Origin: Ceratotherium simum simum
Lineage: Eukaryota; Chordata; Mammalia; Perissodactyla; Rhinocerotidae
Length of the DNA: 64,000 nt
NCBI RefSeq assembly: GCF_000283155.1
Contig: NW_004454177.1
Span: 25,525,248 to 25,589,247, forward strand
Reading direction: 5' to 3'
In this document: in pieces, positions 1 to 10,590 of the stretch
Position numbering within the stretch: position 1 is the first letter of the stretch
Layout of the letters: each line of letters begins with the position of its first letter
The notes under the pieces: model-generated
What the model saw: only the letters and a program-made list of their open reading frames with translations
The model's database searches: none
What the model was told of the DNA's origin: nothing
Program-made: the position numbers and the translations under genes

Positions 1-39
1 GTGTATTTTTCAGACATCTAGACAAGAGGATGAACTCCT

Positions 40-125
40 CAGCCTTAGCTACTCAACTCCATATGGCCATACCTGGCATAGATGTGGCACTGAGTAAGCA
101 CTTAATAAATACCTATTGACCTGAA
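40..125 (+). mobile_element. L2/MIR-type 3' tail
   Basis: The segment has the diagnostic end shared by L2 and MIR: a 'cctggcata...' block, then 'gagtaagcacttaataaat' and a short A/T-rich end. Only the tail survives. L2 and MIR share this tail, so the family cannot be settled. Confidence 0.5.
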
Positions 126-129
126 CTGA

Positions 130-590
130 AATGTCAGCATGAGCAAAGTTCAGCAGGTGCAAGAGAGAATAAGAAGACAGGGGAGAGGTGGGAACAAAGC
201 TGGAGGGGAAGTGGGTATTTTCTCTTCCTGCAGGTCTGGTAGCTGAGCTCTTTTGGGTAGTCAACAAGATCTCTGAGAACCTTCACATGGGCTCTGCTTT
301 AGGTGCAGGAGGTAAGATGGCAAATGTGATCCTACTAACCGCCTCCTCCCTCTCAGCACTTCCTATTTCCTGAGCAAATGGAAGCCACGAGACCTTTCCC
401 ACCTATCCACTACCAAACTGACCATTCTGCCTGCATTCAGGCTCACATATCTGCTCATTTTCCTATTATGTGCAGAGATGATTTCTGCTGCTACCAGGAC
501 CTGGGCCCTCCCGTGGGCACTGGTTCCTCTCTTCTTTCATTTACTCAAGGAGTTTGCTCCTGCAATTATCCTGAAATTATTCCCTTTCTC
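130..590. other. Unassigned AT-rich stretch
   Basis: No repeat family or coding signal was recognised with confidence. The open frames here (61 and 96 codons) are pyrimidine-rich and have no domain-like composition. The right part may be further upstream L2 sequence. Confidence 0.4.
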
Positions 591-1320
591 TCTTACATTG
601 ACAGTTCCTCTCTCTCTGCAGATTCATTCTCGTCTATATACAACTTGCTTTACTATCTCTCATCTTAGCTGTTGACCCATTTCTCTGCTCCTGTTTATTG
701 CAAACCTCTTCAAAAGAGTATATTATTTCATATTATACTATATTATATAACTGTCTCTAACTCCTAGCCTCCTGTATTTTTTTATCCCACTCCAGTCACA
801 TTTGTATCTCCAAACTCTGTTGAAAATGCTCTGATCAAGGCCACCAATGATTTCCATCTTACCAAAACCAACAGTCTGATCATGTCATACCTTGCCCAAT
901 TTGTTTCAACCACTCTGTTCATTTTTGCTGTTCTTCAAAGCACCAAACTCTTTCCCCCTTTGTACTTGCTGCTTTCTTTTCCTGGAATGTGCTTCCTTTG
1001 GACTTTCACCAGCCTTTCTCCTTCACTTCAATCAAATTTTTGCTCAGAGAAGCCACCTCAACATCCTAACTGAAAATAACATCCCTTCCCATCCTGTGCC
1101 ATTCTCCCCCTTATCCTGTTCTGTCTTGCTTCTTAACACTTATCATTGCTGAAATTATATATTTATTTGCAAACTAGTTCGTGTATGATTCCCAGTAGAA
1201 TATAAACTCCAAGAGCCTAGGGACTTTGTCAGTCTTGTCCCTTCCATATCCCCATCACCTAGAATAGGGCTGGCACACAGTCAGCCTCAATGAGTAGTTG
1301 TTGAATGATGAATGAATAAA
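590..1320 (+). mobile_element. L2 LINE, RT region plus 3' end, internally deleted
   Basis: The left part (about 590-890) resembles the L2 reverse transcriptase segment, including the 'aaggccaccaatgatttcc' block. At about 885-900 it jumps to the 3' portion: 'tcctggaatgtgcttcc', then a 'tagaatataaactcc' block, then 'cacctagaataggg', ending in the (GAAT)-type tail at 1300-1320. Known L2 copies carry these blocks in this order, so an internal deletion near 890 is inferred. Stops in all frames show the copy is dead. Confidence 0.75.
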
Positions 1321-1364
1321 GGCACAACACTGTCCCTAAGGAGCCCACAGTCTAATTGGGAATA

Positions 1365-1565
1365 ATGATGATGATGGTACATAATACTATAATCTTCACG
1401 CTAACTATGTGAAGTTATGAACTAGGTGGTATCATGTCCACTTTACAGATAAGTAGACTGAGGCTTTAGAAGTATTACATAACCTACATAGGGTTATACA
1501 GCTGGTCAGCAGGAAGAACCTCAACTCAAACACAGGTCCTCGGACTCCAGAGTCGTGCTCTTCAA
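1365..1565 (-). mobile_element. MIR SINE, antisense
   Basis: The order 'ccactttacagataag', 'actgaggct', 'gttatacagctgg' and 'aacctcaactcaaac' is the reverse complement of the MIR core (tRNA-related head to the right, tail to the left). The copy is nearly full length and strongly diverged. Confidence 0.8.
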
Positions 1566-2168
1566 CTTTGAGCTCTTTGACCTTGAGGTCTGACAGCATG
1601 TGAAAAAGTCACCCCATCTGTTCAGGTTGTCTTAATGTGGATATGGCAGTTCCGCCTACTTGTGAACAGTGAACACCCGTTTATGCTTGCTTAGTAGAAA
1701 AGAGTGCTGACTTTACTCATTTTGCTATAAAAGCAGTCTCTGTGCCAGAAGCCAAAATACACAGGGTTGGTAAATATTTTGTACTTGGTTACAAGCAAGG
1801 ACCCAAATCCAATTAATGTTGGCTCAGTGTGATATGGTTGTTCCCTAGTTTTAGGAAATATGTAGGTAGGTTCAATTCCAATTTGAAGACATTCCGTGGT
1901 CGTGTTTCAGCTGAGTGTTTTAGGAAATTAAAACCTTTTGATCCATTTGGGCTTGTTTCTGAGTTCAGCACAGTTTGTCCCCGTCATGGTTTATAGTCAG
2001 GTTTGGTGCAAGGCCCTGGCTATTGGGTTTCATGGTCTGGGTTTCCTGTAGGCCCATAACCTGTCCTGGTGAATGTGGAGAAGCCTAAGAAAAGCTCTGC
2101 CCAAGACCGTGTGTGTGGAAAGTGATCTTAACCCGGGTCAGGCCGGGAATGAGAGCCTTCTTCCTGGC
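1566..2168. other. Unassigned stretch
   Basis: No repeat, ORF or RNA was recognised. A 'gctataaaagcagtctctg' sequence at about 1723-1742 looks TATA-like, but nothing downstream supports a promoter. Confidence 0.4.
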
Positions 2169-2169
2169 C

Positions 2170-2425
2170 AGCCACATATGTAATTTTGGAGTTCCTAGCA
2201 ACCACATTAAAGAAATAAAAAGAAACAAGTGAAACAATTTTAATACTAGATTTTATTTAATGCAGTATATCCAAAATATTATTACTTCAACATGAAATTT
2301 ATATAAAGAATTATTAAATCTGGTCTGTGTTCTACACTTACAACATATCTCACTGTAGACCAGCTACATTTCAGGTGCTCAACAACCACAAGTGACTATT
2401 GCATTGAACAGTGTATCTCCAGAGA
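2170..2425. mobile_element. hAT-Charlie MER1-type non-autonomous DNA transposon
   Basis: It contains 'gccacatatgtaatttt', 'agcaaccacattaaagaaa', 'aaacaagtgaaac', 'agtatatccaaaatatt', 'acttcaacatgaa' and 'tttcaggtgctcaacaacca'. This is the run of blocks of the MER1/Charlie family as remembered. The right end 'gaacagtgt' resembles the hAT terminal repeat. The left terminal repeat is not clear, so the copy is probably 5' truncated. Confidence 0.7.
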
Positions 2426-2590
2426 GTAAGAGTAGATTTTCATTTTTTGGTTGATAATAATGTAATTATATTAACTCGAAATATGCCAGACACACAGTAT
2501 CTTTGCTTGGGAAGGGAAGTTAAATTTTGTATAGTCTCATTATCTATTTGATGCTTGAATCTTTTTCTAAAGTACCACCCCCAAGAGGAC
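2426..2590. other. Unassigned AT-rich spacer
   Basis: Short AT-rich interval between a hAT relic and an L3/CR1 relic. Nothing was recognised. Confidence 0.4.
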
Positions 2591-3560
2591 CTTCAACACC
2601 TGCTTACGCAGTAATCGGGGATTCATCCCCTCTGAAGTAACTCATTCCATCCCTAGCCAGCTTTTATAATCATAAAATTATCCTTTTTATTGAGCTAGAA
2701 ATTGTCACATTACTAAATTTTCTCTTGTGGTTCTATGCTTTTAGCCAGAGAGAGTACATCTGATTCCGTTCACGTGACTATTTTTATATTTGAAGACAGC
2801 TAGCGTGTCTCGTTGAGTCAATCTTCTCCAAATAAACTGCCTTATTGTTTCCCTCATTACTCCTGATAGTTTCCAGTCTTCTCAACATCCTGTACTGTGA
2901 GCAAGTTCCAGATTATCAATGTCTCTCTTAAAGTGTAATACCCAGAGCTGAACATAACATCCGTGTGTGGGCCCTCCACCCCATAGTAGAGTGAGACTAC
3001 GAACTCTTGGTCCTATATATACACTTCTACTGCACATTATCACAACTCACTGTTGACTATGCTGAGCTCCTTGGCCACAGAACACCTAGATCTGGTCCTC
3101 GTGCACATCTTCCTTATGTTTTTATGTGTACAGTTATATCTGGACCTAAGGCAATGCCATAAAATGGACATGGTCCATGTATCATCAACTCTGGAGAGCT
3201 GGGGAGAATAAAAGTAAGGAAAATGACCCAGGAGATGACATGAGAAACTTTAAAACATTGTTGCTCTTTTGTTTCTTTACAATCTGAAATACCAAGATAT
3301 TTTTTGATACGTTATCCCGTGTATTAATAGGCTCTTTCAACTAACTACTCATCATTAGCAAATTTTGACGAGTAAACATTTTATATCTTTATGCAAGTCA
3401 TCAATAAAAATATTGAGTATGTTATATCCTAACACAGAGTCTTACAGTATTAGGGCTTCACTAAGTAGTTTTGGGTACTACCTAATTTCAACCAGTTTAA
3501 AACTACCTAATTTCCATTAAACTGGTTCATATTTCTCCATTGTTATTTCCAGGCCTTAGA
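2590..3560. mobile_element. Ancient L3/CR1 LINE relic
   Basis: Blocks such as 'aagtgtaatacccagagctgaacat', 'tagtagagtgagactacgaa', 'cactgttgactatgctgag', 'agcaaattttgacgag' and 'gtcatcaataaaaatattga' follow the order remembered for the mammalian L3 (CR1 clade) 3' region. At close to 1 kb it is long for so old a family. The orientation relative to the consensus is not certain. Confidence 0.55.
3477..3527. repeat. Overlapping direct and inverted short repeat
   Basis: A 13-bp direct repeat 'actacctaatttc' occurs at 3477-3489 and 3502-3514. It interleaves with a perfect 10-bp inverted repeat, 'aaccagttta' at 3490-3499 and 'taaactggtt' at 3518-3527. This is consistent with a templated slippage event. 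Confidence 0.8.
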
Positions 3561-3870
3561 ACATATTTTCTGGCCCTCCTGGGACTATCTTCTCCGTATC
3601 TTTGCCCAGAAAATGTCTGCTCATCCTTTGAGTTTTCTGTTAGTTATCACCACTTGTTCCAGTTAGGTACCATTCTTACGGGCTCTGACAGTGTGTATAC
3701 TGTCCCATCGCAGCAATTGCCACACTCTTGTCATTTTCTGTGTATCTGCCTACATCTCCTGCTAGATGGTAAATTGTGTCAGAAAAGGGATTGACACTAT
3801 TATGTCCTAAGTGTCTAGCACAGTACAAAGTAGATGCTGAGTAAATACTTTTTGATGAAATAAATACATC
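3560..3870 (+). mobile_element. L2 LINE 3' end
   Basis: The right part has the L2 closing order: a 'tagatggtaaattgtgtcag' block, 'aagtgtctagcacagtac', 'gtagatgctgagtaaatac', and a short tail. The 84-codon open frame across this element is incidental. Confidence 0.7.
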
Positions 3871-3879
3871 TTCATGACC

Positions 3880-4030
3880 ACATGCGAAGGTAGTTGTTAT
3901 TATCCTTATTTTACAGATGAGGCAGATGAAGCTTAGAGAATGTAGTAAGCTTGTTAAGGCACAGAGTGGCTAACAAAGCAGTGGTTCAAGGCCCAGGATT
4001 CTGAATCTGGATCTAATGCTCTCATGATAA
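3880..4030 (-). mobile_element. MIR SINE, antisense
   Basis: 'ttattatccttattttacagatgagg' followed by 'gaagcttagagaatg' and 'gtggttcaaggcccagg' is the antisense MIR core. Confidence 0.75.
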
Positions 4031-4379
4031 AACCAATTACATATGCCTTCGGTATACTTCCAGATGTCTGAAGTTCCTCAACAAATGATAGTGCTTTTGT
4101 GGTTTTACTGGAGATAAGACTTAAAATGCAGATATGCGGAAGAGAGAAAGCACAATAGACTGACTTCTGGTAACACTAGAGTATTAAATGCTGATGCCAG
4201 ATGTCTCCTAGGAAGCGATTCTGACTTGAAAGGAGAGGGAACCTAGTGTTCTTGTCATGCAAGTCTGTACAAATCACTTTTTGTCAGTCTCTCAGTTTCC
4301 CATAGAAAACGCTTGCTAATTATTTGGTTTCCAAGCAGTTAGATAAGAACAGGCCCCCATGCTTTGTTTTTTTTTTTCA
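4031..4379. other. Unassigned stretch with a short poly-T
   Basis: No family was recognised. A run of T near 4366-4377 precedes the antisense L1M piece. Confidence 0.35.
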
Positions 4380-4770
4380 TATGAACCACCGTAATCAGAA
4401 ATTATTTGTTTATTTTAAATAGTATTAATTGCTTTTCTGCTTATAAAAATTAGACATGTCTATTGTGAAAAGCTTGAAAAAAATAATTTTAAAATCATGC
4501 AGAAAAAAAATTACACCTAACTACGTGTCTTTTTTCTTTTACAAATAATTATACATTTCTTCTAATTTAGGATCAATCTCTACATGATCTTTTTTTACTT
4601 AGTGTATTGAGAATTTTCTTATGTCATTGAATATTCTCTACTATGTGATTGCATAGATTCACTTTATGTATGTTCCATAAATATATCCAGTCAATTTCTT
4701 GTAGATATTTAGGGTTAATTCCAGTTTTGGATTCTTAAATAGTATGGCAATACTGGTCCTTAGACATTAA
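4380..4770 (-). mobile_element. Antisense L1M-type 3' end fragment
   Basis: Read on the minus strand, the order of blocks fits the end of ORF2 and the 3' UTR of old L1M elements: a diverged 'atggaatact' equivalent, a 'gattgatcc' region and an A-rich stretch. On the plus strand this shows as 'ttagggttaattccagttttgg' near 4710 with T-rich flanks. Divergence is high. Confidence 0.5.
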
Positions 4771-5163
4771 TCTTTGCACACATGACTGATTAAGGAGAGA
4801 TTTTTTCCCTCATCTAATTGGTCATATGTTGTGCTGGGCCTTATTAGGATAAGAACTCCCCAGAACTGGGCCCTCACCTTAAAGTGCTTATAGGATTTTG
4901 ACCGTCAGCAGTAATCAGATTGAATCAAGGATTAGAATTCCTGACTCCTGAGCACCTAGATTAGATCTGGCTCCTTGGGGCTCCTTCATTGCTCTCCCCA
5001 TTTTCCTGTGGCATCCTGGGAGCTGAGCTCCAGGGGGGGCTAGAGGCCTCCCTGTTTTCAACCTGGACCCCATATCTCTGCCAGAAGCACCAACCCTGTG
5101 ACGCAATGCCAAACTAAGGAAGAAGAGTTGTTATTGAGAATGAGAACAAGCAGAGGTCATCTC
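4771..5163. other. Unassigned stretch up to the assembly gap
   Basis: Moderately GC-rich, with no recognised repeat or exon. The open frames here are incidental, and those at 5098-5323 run across undetermined bases. Confidence 0.4.
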
Positions 5164-5263
5164 NNNNNNNNNNNNNNNNNNNNNNNNNNNNNNNNNNNNN
5201 NNNNNNNNNNNNNNNNNNNNNNNNNNNNNNNNNNNNNNNNNNNNNNNNNNNNNNNNNNNNNNN
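5164..5263. other. Assembly gap of 100 N
   Basis: Exactly 100 undetermined bases, the usual placeholder for a gap of unknown size. The right flank opens with a G homopolymer and a GA repeat, a likely cause of the sequencing break. Confidence 0.99.
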
Positions 5264-5290
5264 GGGGGGGGGGAGAGAGAGAGAGAGGGA
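5264..5290. repeat. G-run and (GA)n simple repeat
   Basis: A run of ten G followed by an (AG)n tract sits right against the gap. Its true length is unknown because the gap may hide more of it. Confidence 0.9.
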
Positions 5291-5699
5291 GAATCCAAGT
5301 GAGCAAATAAGCAAGATGCACATATACCCTCTGTTGAGTCTTTTTTTTAACCCAGGGAAGGAAAGAAAAGCAACGGCCTAAATTAATACTGCCCTGGGGG
5401 CAGCCTGAATGGGCCTGACTTGAACCAGTAGCTTGTCACCCTGCTGCCATTATGACCCTTTTGGGGTACGAAAAAATTCATGGATGAACTCACTGGGTTG
5501 AACAACATGCTCAGTGTCTTGAGAACAAACAGACTTTTCTTTGGTGTTAGTTACAAACATCTTTTCTTTCCACTTATTCAGTTCAGTTCTCTGAGAAGCA
5601 AAAGCTAATCTCCTGTGAGAGTTCAGGGGAAAGGCATGTGACGCAGCTCCAAGCCGCCTTAGCCACATGCCCCCGGGGAAGGAGGCTGATTGGCCTTGG

Positions 5700-5805
5700 A
5701 GGGGCTCTGACTCTGTCCCCGCCCACTCTGCCCTGTGTCTGGGAGAAGAGTCATTGTTCAGATCCTTAGTTTTCTCATCCACAGAATGGAAATAGGAGTG
5801 GTTCA
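5700..5805 (+). mobile_element. Possible MIR fragment
   Basis: 'cagatccttagttttctcatccacagaatggaaatagg' is close to the MIR core in sense orientation. The rest of the element is not recognisable. Confidence 0.5.
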
Positions 5806-5839
5806 TCCAATTGCGTATATTGATTTATAGTTCTTTTAT

Positions 5840-6290
5840 TTTAGATGCATTCATTCAAATATAGAGCACCAGTTTGTGCCGCGCATCAAGCCAGATACTG
5901 AGGACACAATGGCACAATTTCTGCCTTTGAAGAACTTAAAGTTAGTGGGTATCCCACGTAATACATGTGATTACAATGCAATATTAAAGCGACTACAACA
6001 GGAGAAGTACAAGTAATAATAGCACTTCGAATGGCCAGTAAGCCAGGCTTGAGTAGGAAGACATTCAGGAAAGGCATTCTTATGAAATTGGTATTGACCC
6101 CGAATTCTAGTGGATGAATGAAGCGGGGAGAGAAAAGTTACAAAGAACTGACAATCAAGAGATCCTGGTTCCTTTGGAAAACAAGGTAGGTGGGCATGAA
6201 TGAATGAAGCACCCTGGGAAGCAATAAGAAATGGGAAGCACTAAGAGATGATGCTGAAAAGGGCAGAAGCCAGAAGATGCAAGGCTAATC
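5840..6290 (-). mobile_element. L2 LINE, antisense
   Basis: Opens with 'attcattcaaatatagagcacc', then 'atcaagccagatactgagga', 'gaagaacttaaag' and later 'caggaaagg' blocks. This is the reverse complement of the L2 3' end extending into its interior. Confidence 0.65.
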
Positions 6291-6299
6291 TGGACTGAG

Positions 6300-6599
6300 C
6301 TAACTTTAATTTACACATAATTTTTTTTGAATAATTTTATTTACCAGCAAAATCTGTGTTACAACACATTATCAAAGATTGCAATAAAGATATTAAGCCA
6401 AAATCCATACACTCAACTTTTCTTATGTGTTTCTTTTCCTTGAACTGCAGTCATAAACATCTGTACCATTTTATGATTCTCATCAGGCATGTCTTGCTTC
6501 TTTCTCTTCTTAATTCTATATCTAGACCTTTTCAATATTATCTTCATACCCCAATAACATTGAAAAATTCTTATAGAGAGGGACGTTTTGTATGCTTCT
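6300..6599. other. Unassigned AT-rich stretch
   Basis: T-rich on the plus strand. The 83-codon open frame has the composition of antisense LINE sequence, not of a protein. No family could be named. Confidence 0.35.
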
Positions 6600-6765
6600 A
6601 TATGTAATCTCTGCCGTTTGGGGACAATTTACAAATTATAGCAATCCCAAAGAGCCATGCAGTACGAGGAGGACATCCTAGTGTAGAGATTAAGAGACTT
6701 GTCCAAGGCGACACGGCTCTTCCCCCAACACCTACTCCCTTGTCCAAGCCCAGGCATAGTACCTT
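6600..6765 (-). mobile_element. Possible diverged MIR, antisense
   Basis: 'gtgtagagattaagagacttgtccaaggcgacacggct' matches the antisense MIR core in order. Flanks are too diverged to place the ends. Confidence 0.4.
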
Positions 6766-7265
6766 ACAATCATGGACAGCAATAAACATGTACTGATTTC
6801 TTAATTGGAGAATATGTTGTTGTATTTGGATAGTCAGGCTCACAATCCAGACATATATGCTTGTGAGTAGGTCTGTTGAAAGGCAAGAAGAGAGCCAAGG
6901 GTAGAAGAAGATATTTGGTGATTACTGCTTTTAGTTTGATTAAGTAAGATCAGAAATTTTAATATTGCCAAGAGCTTATTAAAATTAAAGAAAAAATTCA
7001 TTTTAAAGAACCACGCTATACTTTCTCTTGAACATTGCATTCTTTCTAATTAAGTAATTTCTCTCCTTGAGGAAAGCATTTGGTAATAATGATTGCTAGA
7101 CTAGACTTGGTCTCTGAGCTTCAGATTCTATGTCACCTGTCAGCTGTGTGCTCTTTGCAACCTAGGAAGGACAGGAAGTGACAACTTTATTTTAAAAACC
7201 ATTTCTCCTAGACAGAGCTAAATGCCACACATGCACACACACAGGGACTATTAAACAGCTTCAAA
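6766..7265. other. Unassigned stretch
   Basis: No recognised repeat, exon or RNA. A short 'acatgcacacacaca' run lies near 7230. Confidence 0.35.
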
Positions 7266-7269
7266 ACAT

Positions 7270-7680
7270 TTGTGCACTTTGCTCTATCATTCAATCCTTC
7301 TTTCCTACAGCTTCCTTCTTTGACTTTCATTTGACTCTTTCTATTAAACTTACAAATACACTCTAGCGTTTCTCATCCTAAATCAATGTTCCCTTGAATC
7401 TTCTAATTTCTAATCTCCACTCTACTCATCTCATCCAAAATTCCAGAACGTAGTCACTCCTCAACTCACTGTAATCCAGTGTGTACACCCAATATGAAAA
7501 TCAATGACTACTTTGTTCCCTCACTTACTATGCTCAATAGAACCCCCAGCCCAGCCCATTTTGTTCTTAATGCTCTCTTGAACCCACAGCTCCTCTTTGC
7601 CATCCCTTCTGCTACTATCTTAGTTCAGGTTCTCGTCCTCTCTTGCCTGGACAACTATAAGATTTTCTAGTGCATTTCCC
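7270..7680 (+). mobile_element. L2 LINE interior fragment
   Basis: Pyrimidine-rich sense L2 sequence. 'ctcaactcactgtaatccag' and 'tctcttgcctggacaactat' match blocks of the L2 reverse transcriptase region and the segment after it. No 3' tail is present. Confidence 0.6.
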
Positions 7681-7844
7681 TATAACGTGGCTTGATGGTC
7701 TTGGGACAGTTAAAATTGTTATGGTCTTGTGTATTTTGTCAACAGTTAAAACACCCTATTATACTGCTGGTGTCTATAATAGCAGCCCTGTTTACCATGC
7801 GATTATAAAGTAATGAGGCAGATTCTTTAAGATAGTCATGTTCA

Positions 7845-7965
7845 TTCAAATGTAATTCTTCCACCAAATATTTATTAAGCACCTATTATGCACCACGCAC
7901 TAATCTAGAGCTAGGGATACAGTGGTGAACGAGACATAGACAGTCCTATGATTTTGGAATTTCAT
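7845..7965 (-). mobile_element. L2 LINE 3' end, antisense
   Basis: 'ccaaatatttattaagcacc', 'tattatgcaccacgcact' and 'gggatacagtggtgaacgag' form the reverse complement of the L2 terminal segment. Confidence 0.8.
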
Positions 7966-7984
7966 GAGGCTGCACTGAGAGACA

Positions 7985-8058
7985 TGGGCAGAAGCAAGGA
8001 CTCTGTGGTCAGACAGTGCTGTGTTCAAATCTTGGCTGCATACCTTATGGGTTTGCCA
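7985..8058 (+). mobile_element. MIR SINE 5' part
   Basis: 'ggactctgtggtcagacagtgctgtgttcaaatcttggc' is the tRNA-related head of MIR, cut off by the L2/(ATTC)n that follows. Confidence 0.65.
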
Positions 8059-8059
8059 A

Positions 8060-8410
8060 GTTCATTCATTCATTCATTCATTCATCCTTTCTTTTAATAA
8101 ATACTTACTGAATGTCAACAAGTGGTGTTTCGGTTGTTGGAAATACAGACAAAGCCCTGACCTCAAGGAGCTTATGTTCCTGTGGGGAAGAAATAAGGTT
8201 AATAATACATATATGCATACATCATAAGCAAGATAATTTCAGATAATGTAATAGGTATGAAAAAAGTAAAATAAGGTGATATGATTGAGAGTGATCTACT
8301 CTGACTCTTATTTAGAGAGATCTACTTTAGATAGAGTGGTCAGGGGAGGCCTGTCTGGAAAGATGACATTTGAGCTGAGACATGAAAATGGCCAATGAAA
8401 GTGAAGAGCT
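8060..8410 (-). mobile_element. L2 LINE, antisense, with (ATTC)n tail expansion
   Basis: The (ATTC)n run at about 8062-8087 is the expanded L2 terminal repeat. It is followed by 'cctgacctcaaggagctta', 'agagtggtcaggggaggcc' and 'gacatttgagctgagacatg', the antisense L2 interior in order. Confidence 0.85.
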
Positions 8411-9220
8411 CATATTTCCTCTTAGTTTAATAAAAAGACCTCTAAGTATCTTAAGGATGTGTCTTTTAGGCCTTCTTCATTAAACCATTGTGTGTCTAAG
8501 ACTCTGAAGGGCATTTCTCCACAGCAGCCCCACAGGCAACCCAAAGTTGAGAAGAGCTAATCTTTAAGAGATTTGTGACTGTGGCTTTTTGTTTGCTGAA
8601 GTGAATTTTATAAATTGGTACATAAGTAACCCACAAAGTTTTTAAAGGGATTATATCAATATAAATTGAAAGGGACAGAAACAGTACAAAAAGAAAAGAT
8701 TTGGATCCCTGAATTTCTACAAGCAAGAAGCACACTGAGAAAATTACTCAGCTGCAAACATAAGCCTTAATGATTCAGAGGGTGGAACAAAGACAGCAGA
8801 AAACAGACCTGAGAGTCACGGAGAATTTCTAGGAGCATGATTAAGGCCTCATCAAAGAGTAGACAAGTTCCTGATTGAAGTTCAAAATTGCTATAAACCT
8901 GTGACTGTCGCATGCTTCCTGTCGCCCTCCTTTTTGAACAGGACTGTATATTGCAGTTTTTCTATTCCTTCCCACCACTGTGGGGTGAGGATAGGAAAAG
9001 GTCCCTTTAAGTTCATAGGTCTTCAGATTTAGAGTAACCATACCCAGGGAACTGGACCTAAAGAGACTTATCTGTTTCTGGATCTAATTTGGACAATGAG
9101 ATCCTGGACCTCAGGCCTGAACCCAATGCCATAATAAGATGAGACTTTTAAAGGAGGAGAAAGTGAATGCATTTTGCATACATGATAAATTTAAATAATT
9201 TATGGTAATAGAGATGACTG
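8411..9220. other. Unassigned stretch
   Basis: About 800 bp with no recognised repeat. Open frames are under 80 codons and without domain features. Confidence 0.35.
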
Positions 9221-9221
9221 T

Positions 9222-9582
9222 GGCAGTTTTAAAATATCGCTACAGATTCTTGAATGCGCCTTCTGTTGAGAGAAGGGGTCCAAATCTTCTCCCCTTGAAC
9301 CTGAGAAGACTTATGACTGTTTTGACCAATAGAGTCCAATTATCTCTGGCAAGGTAACAGACAACTTAGTGAAGCCATCTTGGATCTTACAGACTAATCA
9401 ACCCACTAGATGAATGTTACAAAGTGACCTCTGTCAATACTATGTGAAACAAAAGAATCACCTACCTGACCCCTGACCAAATTCTTGACTCACAAACTAA
9501 TAAGATATAAATAAATGGCTGTTATTTTAAGCTATTAAGTTTCGGGGTAGTTTGTTACACAGCAGTACATAACTGGAATATC
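9222..9582 (+). mobile_element. MaLR-type solo LTR (MLT1-like)
   Basis: Starts with 'tgtggcag' and ends with the typical MaLR order: 'aagatataaataaatggct' (polyadenylation region), 'ttttaagctattaagtttcgggg', 'gtttgttacacagcagtaca' and 'taactggaata'. No internal retroviral sequence is attached, so it is a solo LTR. Confidence 0.75.
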
Positions 9583-9629
9583 ACTCAAGGCTGGCTTTAA
9601 ATGCCATATCTTTATGCTTCTAAAGAACA

Positions 9630-9770
9630 CTGTTCTTTTACCACACTGTAGTATAATTATCTGTTCAGTTGCCTTTATCACCTTCCTGGTGAAAGTTCCC
9701 TGAGGACGACGATGGTGTCCCCAACATCAAAAACAGTGCCTTGCATAGTAGGGATCCAATATATTTTTTT
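9630..9770 (+). mobile_element. L2 LINE 3' end
   Basis: 'gttccctgaggacgacgatgg', 'caaaaacagtgccttgcatag' and 'tagggatccaatat' follow the L2 terminal order. Confidence 0.6.
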
Positions 9771-10370
9771 ATTTTACTTTTTCTACCCAAACACTTCAAA
9801 GACTTGCTCTAAACATATATATATATACAATCTCCAAGGTTAGAGTAGATTGAGATTCTTAAGCATGTTTCTTTGTTTTTGTTGTTCTAGTCTCACTAAG
9901 CTGAGTCTGGGTCTTCTGACTTCCAGTGTCCTGCAGGCTGTTGGCCTGGTCTGTCTGTGGATATTTATGAGGGGCACCCACTACAATAAGAAACAGGTCC
10001 AGGGTAGTTAGTTCCTCTGGAAATACACATGGATTTGAAACAAAAATGGATAATTACTGTGCAGAAACATGTTTTGAATTTTGCCTCTCCCAGAACCTTT
10101 GAAAAATAGAACACAATGTGTAGCCAAACCTCAAACACCCCTGGGTTTGCACATCTCTAATAATCCCATCCAGATACATTTACTTTCACATAATGGATTT
10201 CTGGTTCCAAGATTTTTCCAGTATGAAAAACAACTCCTAGAGAGAATTGCTCTTCTGTGAGCAGCAGCCTGCCTGATACTCCCACAGCTGTATGGTCACC
10301 CCCAAAATGTTAGATTTGATCCTCAACCTTCCTGTTTCACTTTATTTAAATGTATGATGAGCCTACCTAC
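9771..10370. other. Unassigned stretch with a short (TA)n
   Basis: A small (AT)n tract lies at about 9815-9828. Otherwise no repeat or gene signal was recognised. Confidence 0.35.
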
Positions 10371-10374
10371 TGAG

Positions 10375-10590
10375 AAAGCCTAAGATCAGCCAGGCTTAAA
10401 TCTTAGCTCTGTCACTCACCAGCCGTGTGACTGTCAGCAAGTTACTTAATCTTTCTGAGCCTGTTTCCATACAAGTAACAGGAGGGAATGCTAATGTCTG
10501 CTTATAGGATCTTTGTAAGCATTAGATGAGCTAACGCATGTAAACACTCCGCTGAATTCTGACATATATAAGCTCTCAATGAATTAATGA
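10375..10590 (+). mobile_element. MIR SINE, near full length
   Basis: 'cttagctctgtcactcacc', 'gtgactgtcagcaagttactt', 'tctgagcctgtttcc', 'cattagatgagctaacgcatg' and the closing 'agctctcaatgaatt' are the MIR blocks in sense order. Confidence 0.85.

Noticed and set aside
1723..1742. TATA-like promoter
   Set aside because: There is no CpG enrichment, initiator context, downstream exon or conserved frame.
5098..5323. Open frames spanning 5098-5323 on both strands
   Set aside because: Both are mostly undetermined residues from the 100-N gap.
8062..8087. CRISPR-like or regulatory array from the ATTC repeat
   Set aside because: It is a simple (ATTC)n expansion of the L2 3' terminus without spacers; the same applies to 33817-33870.
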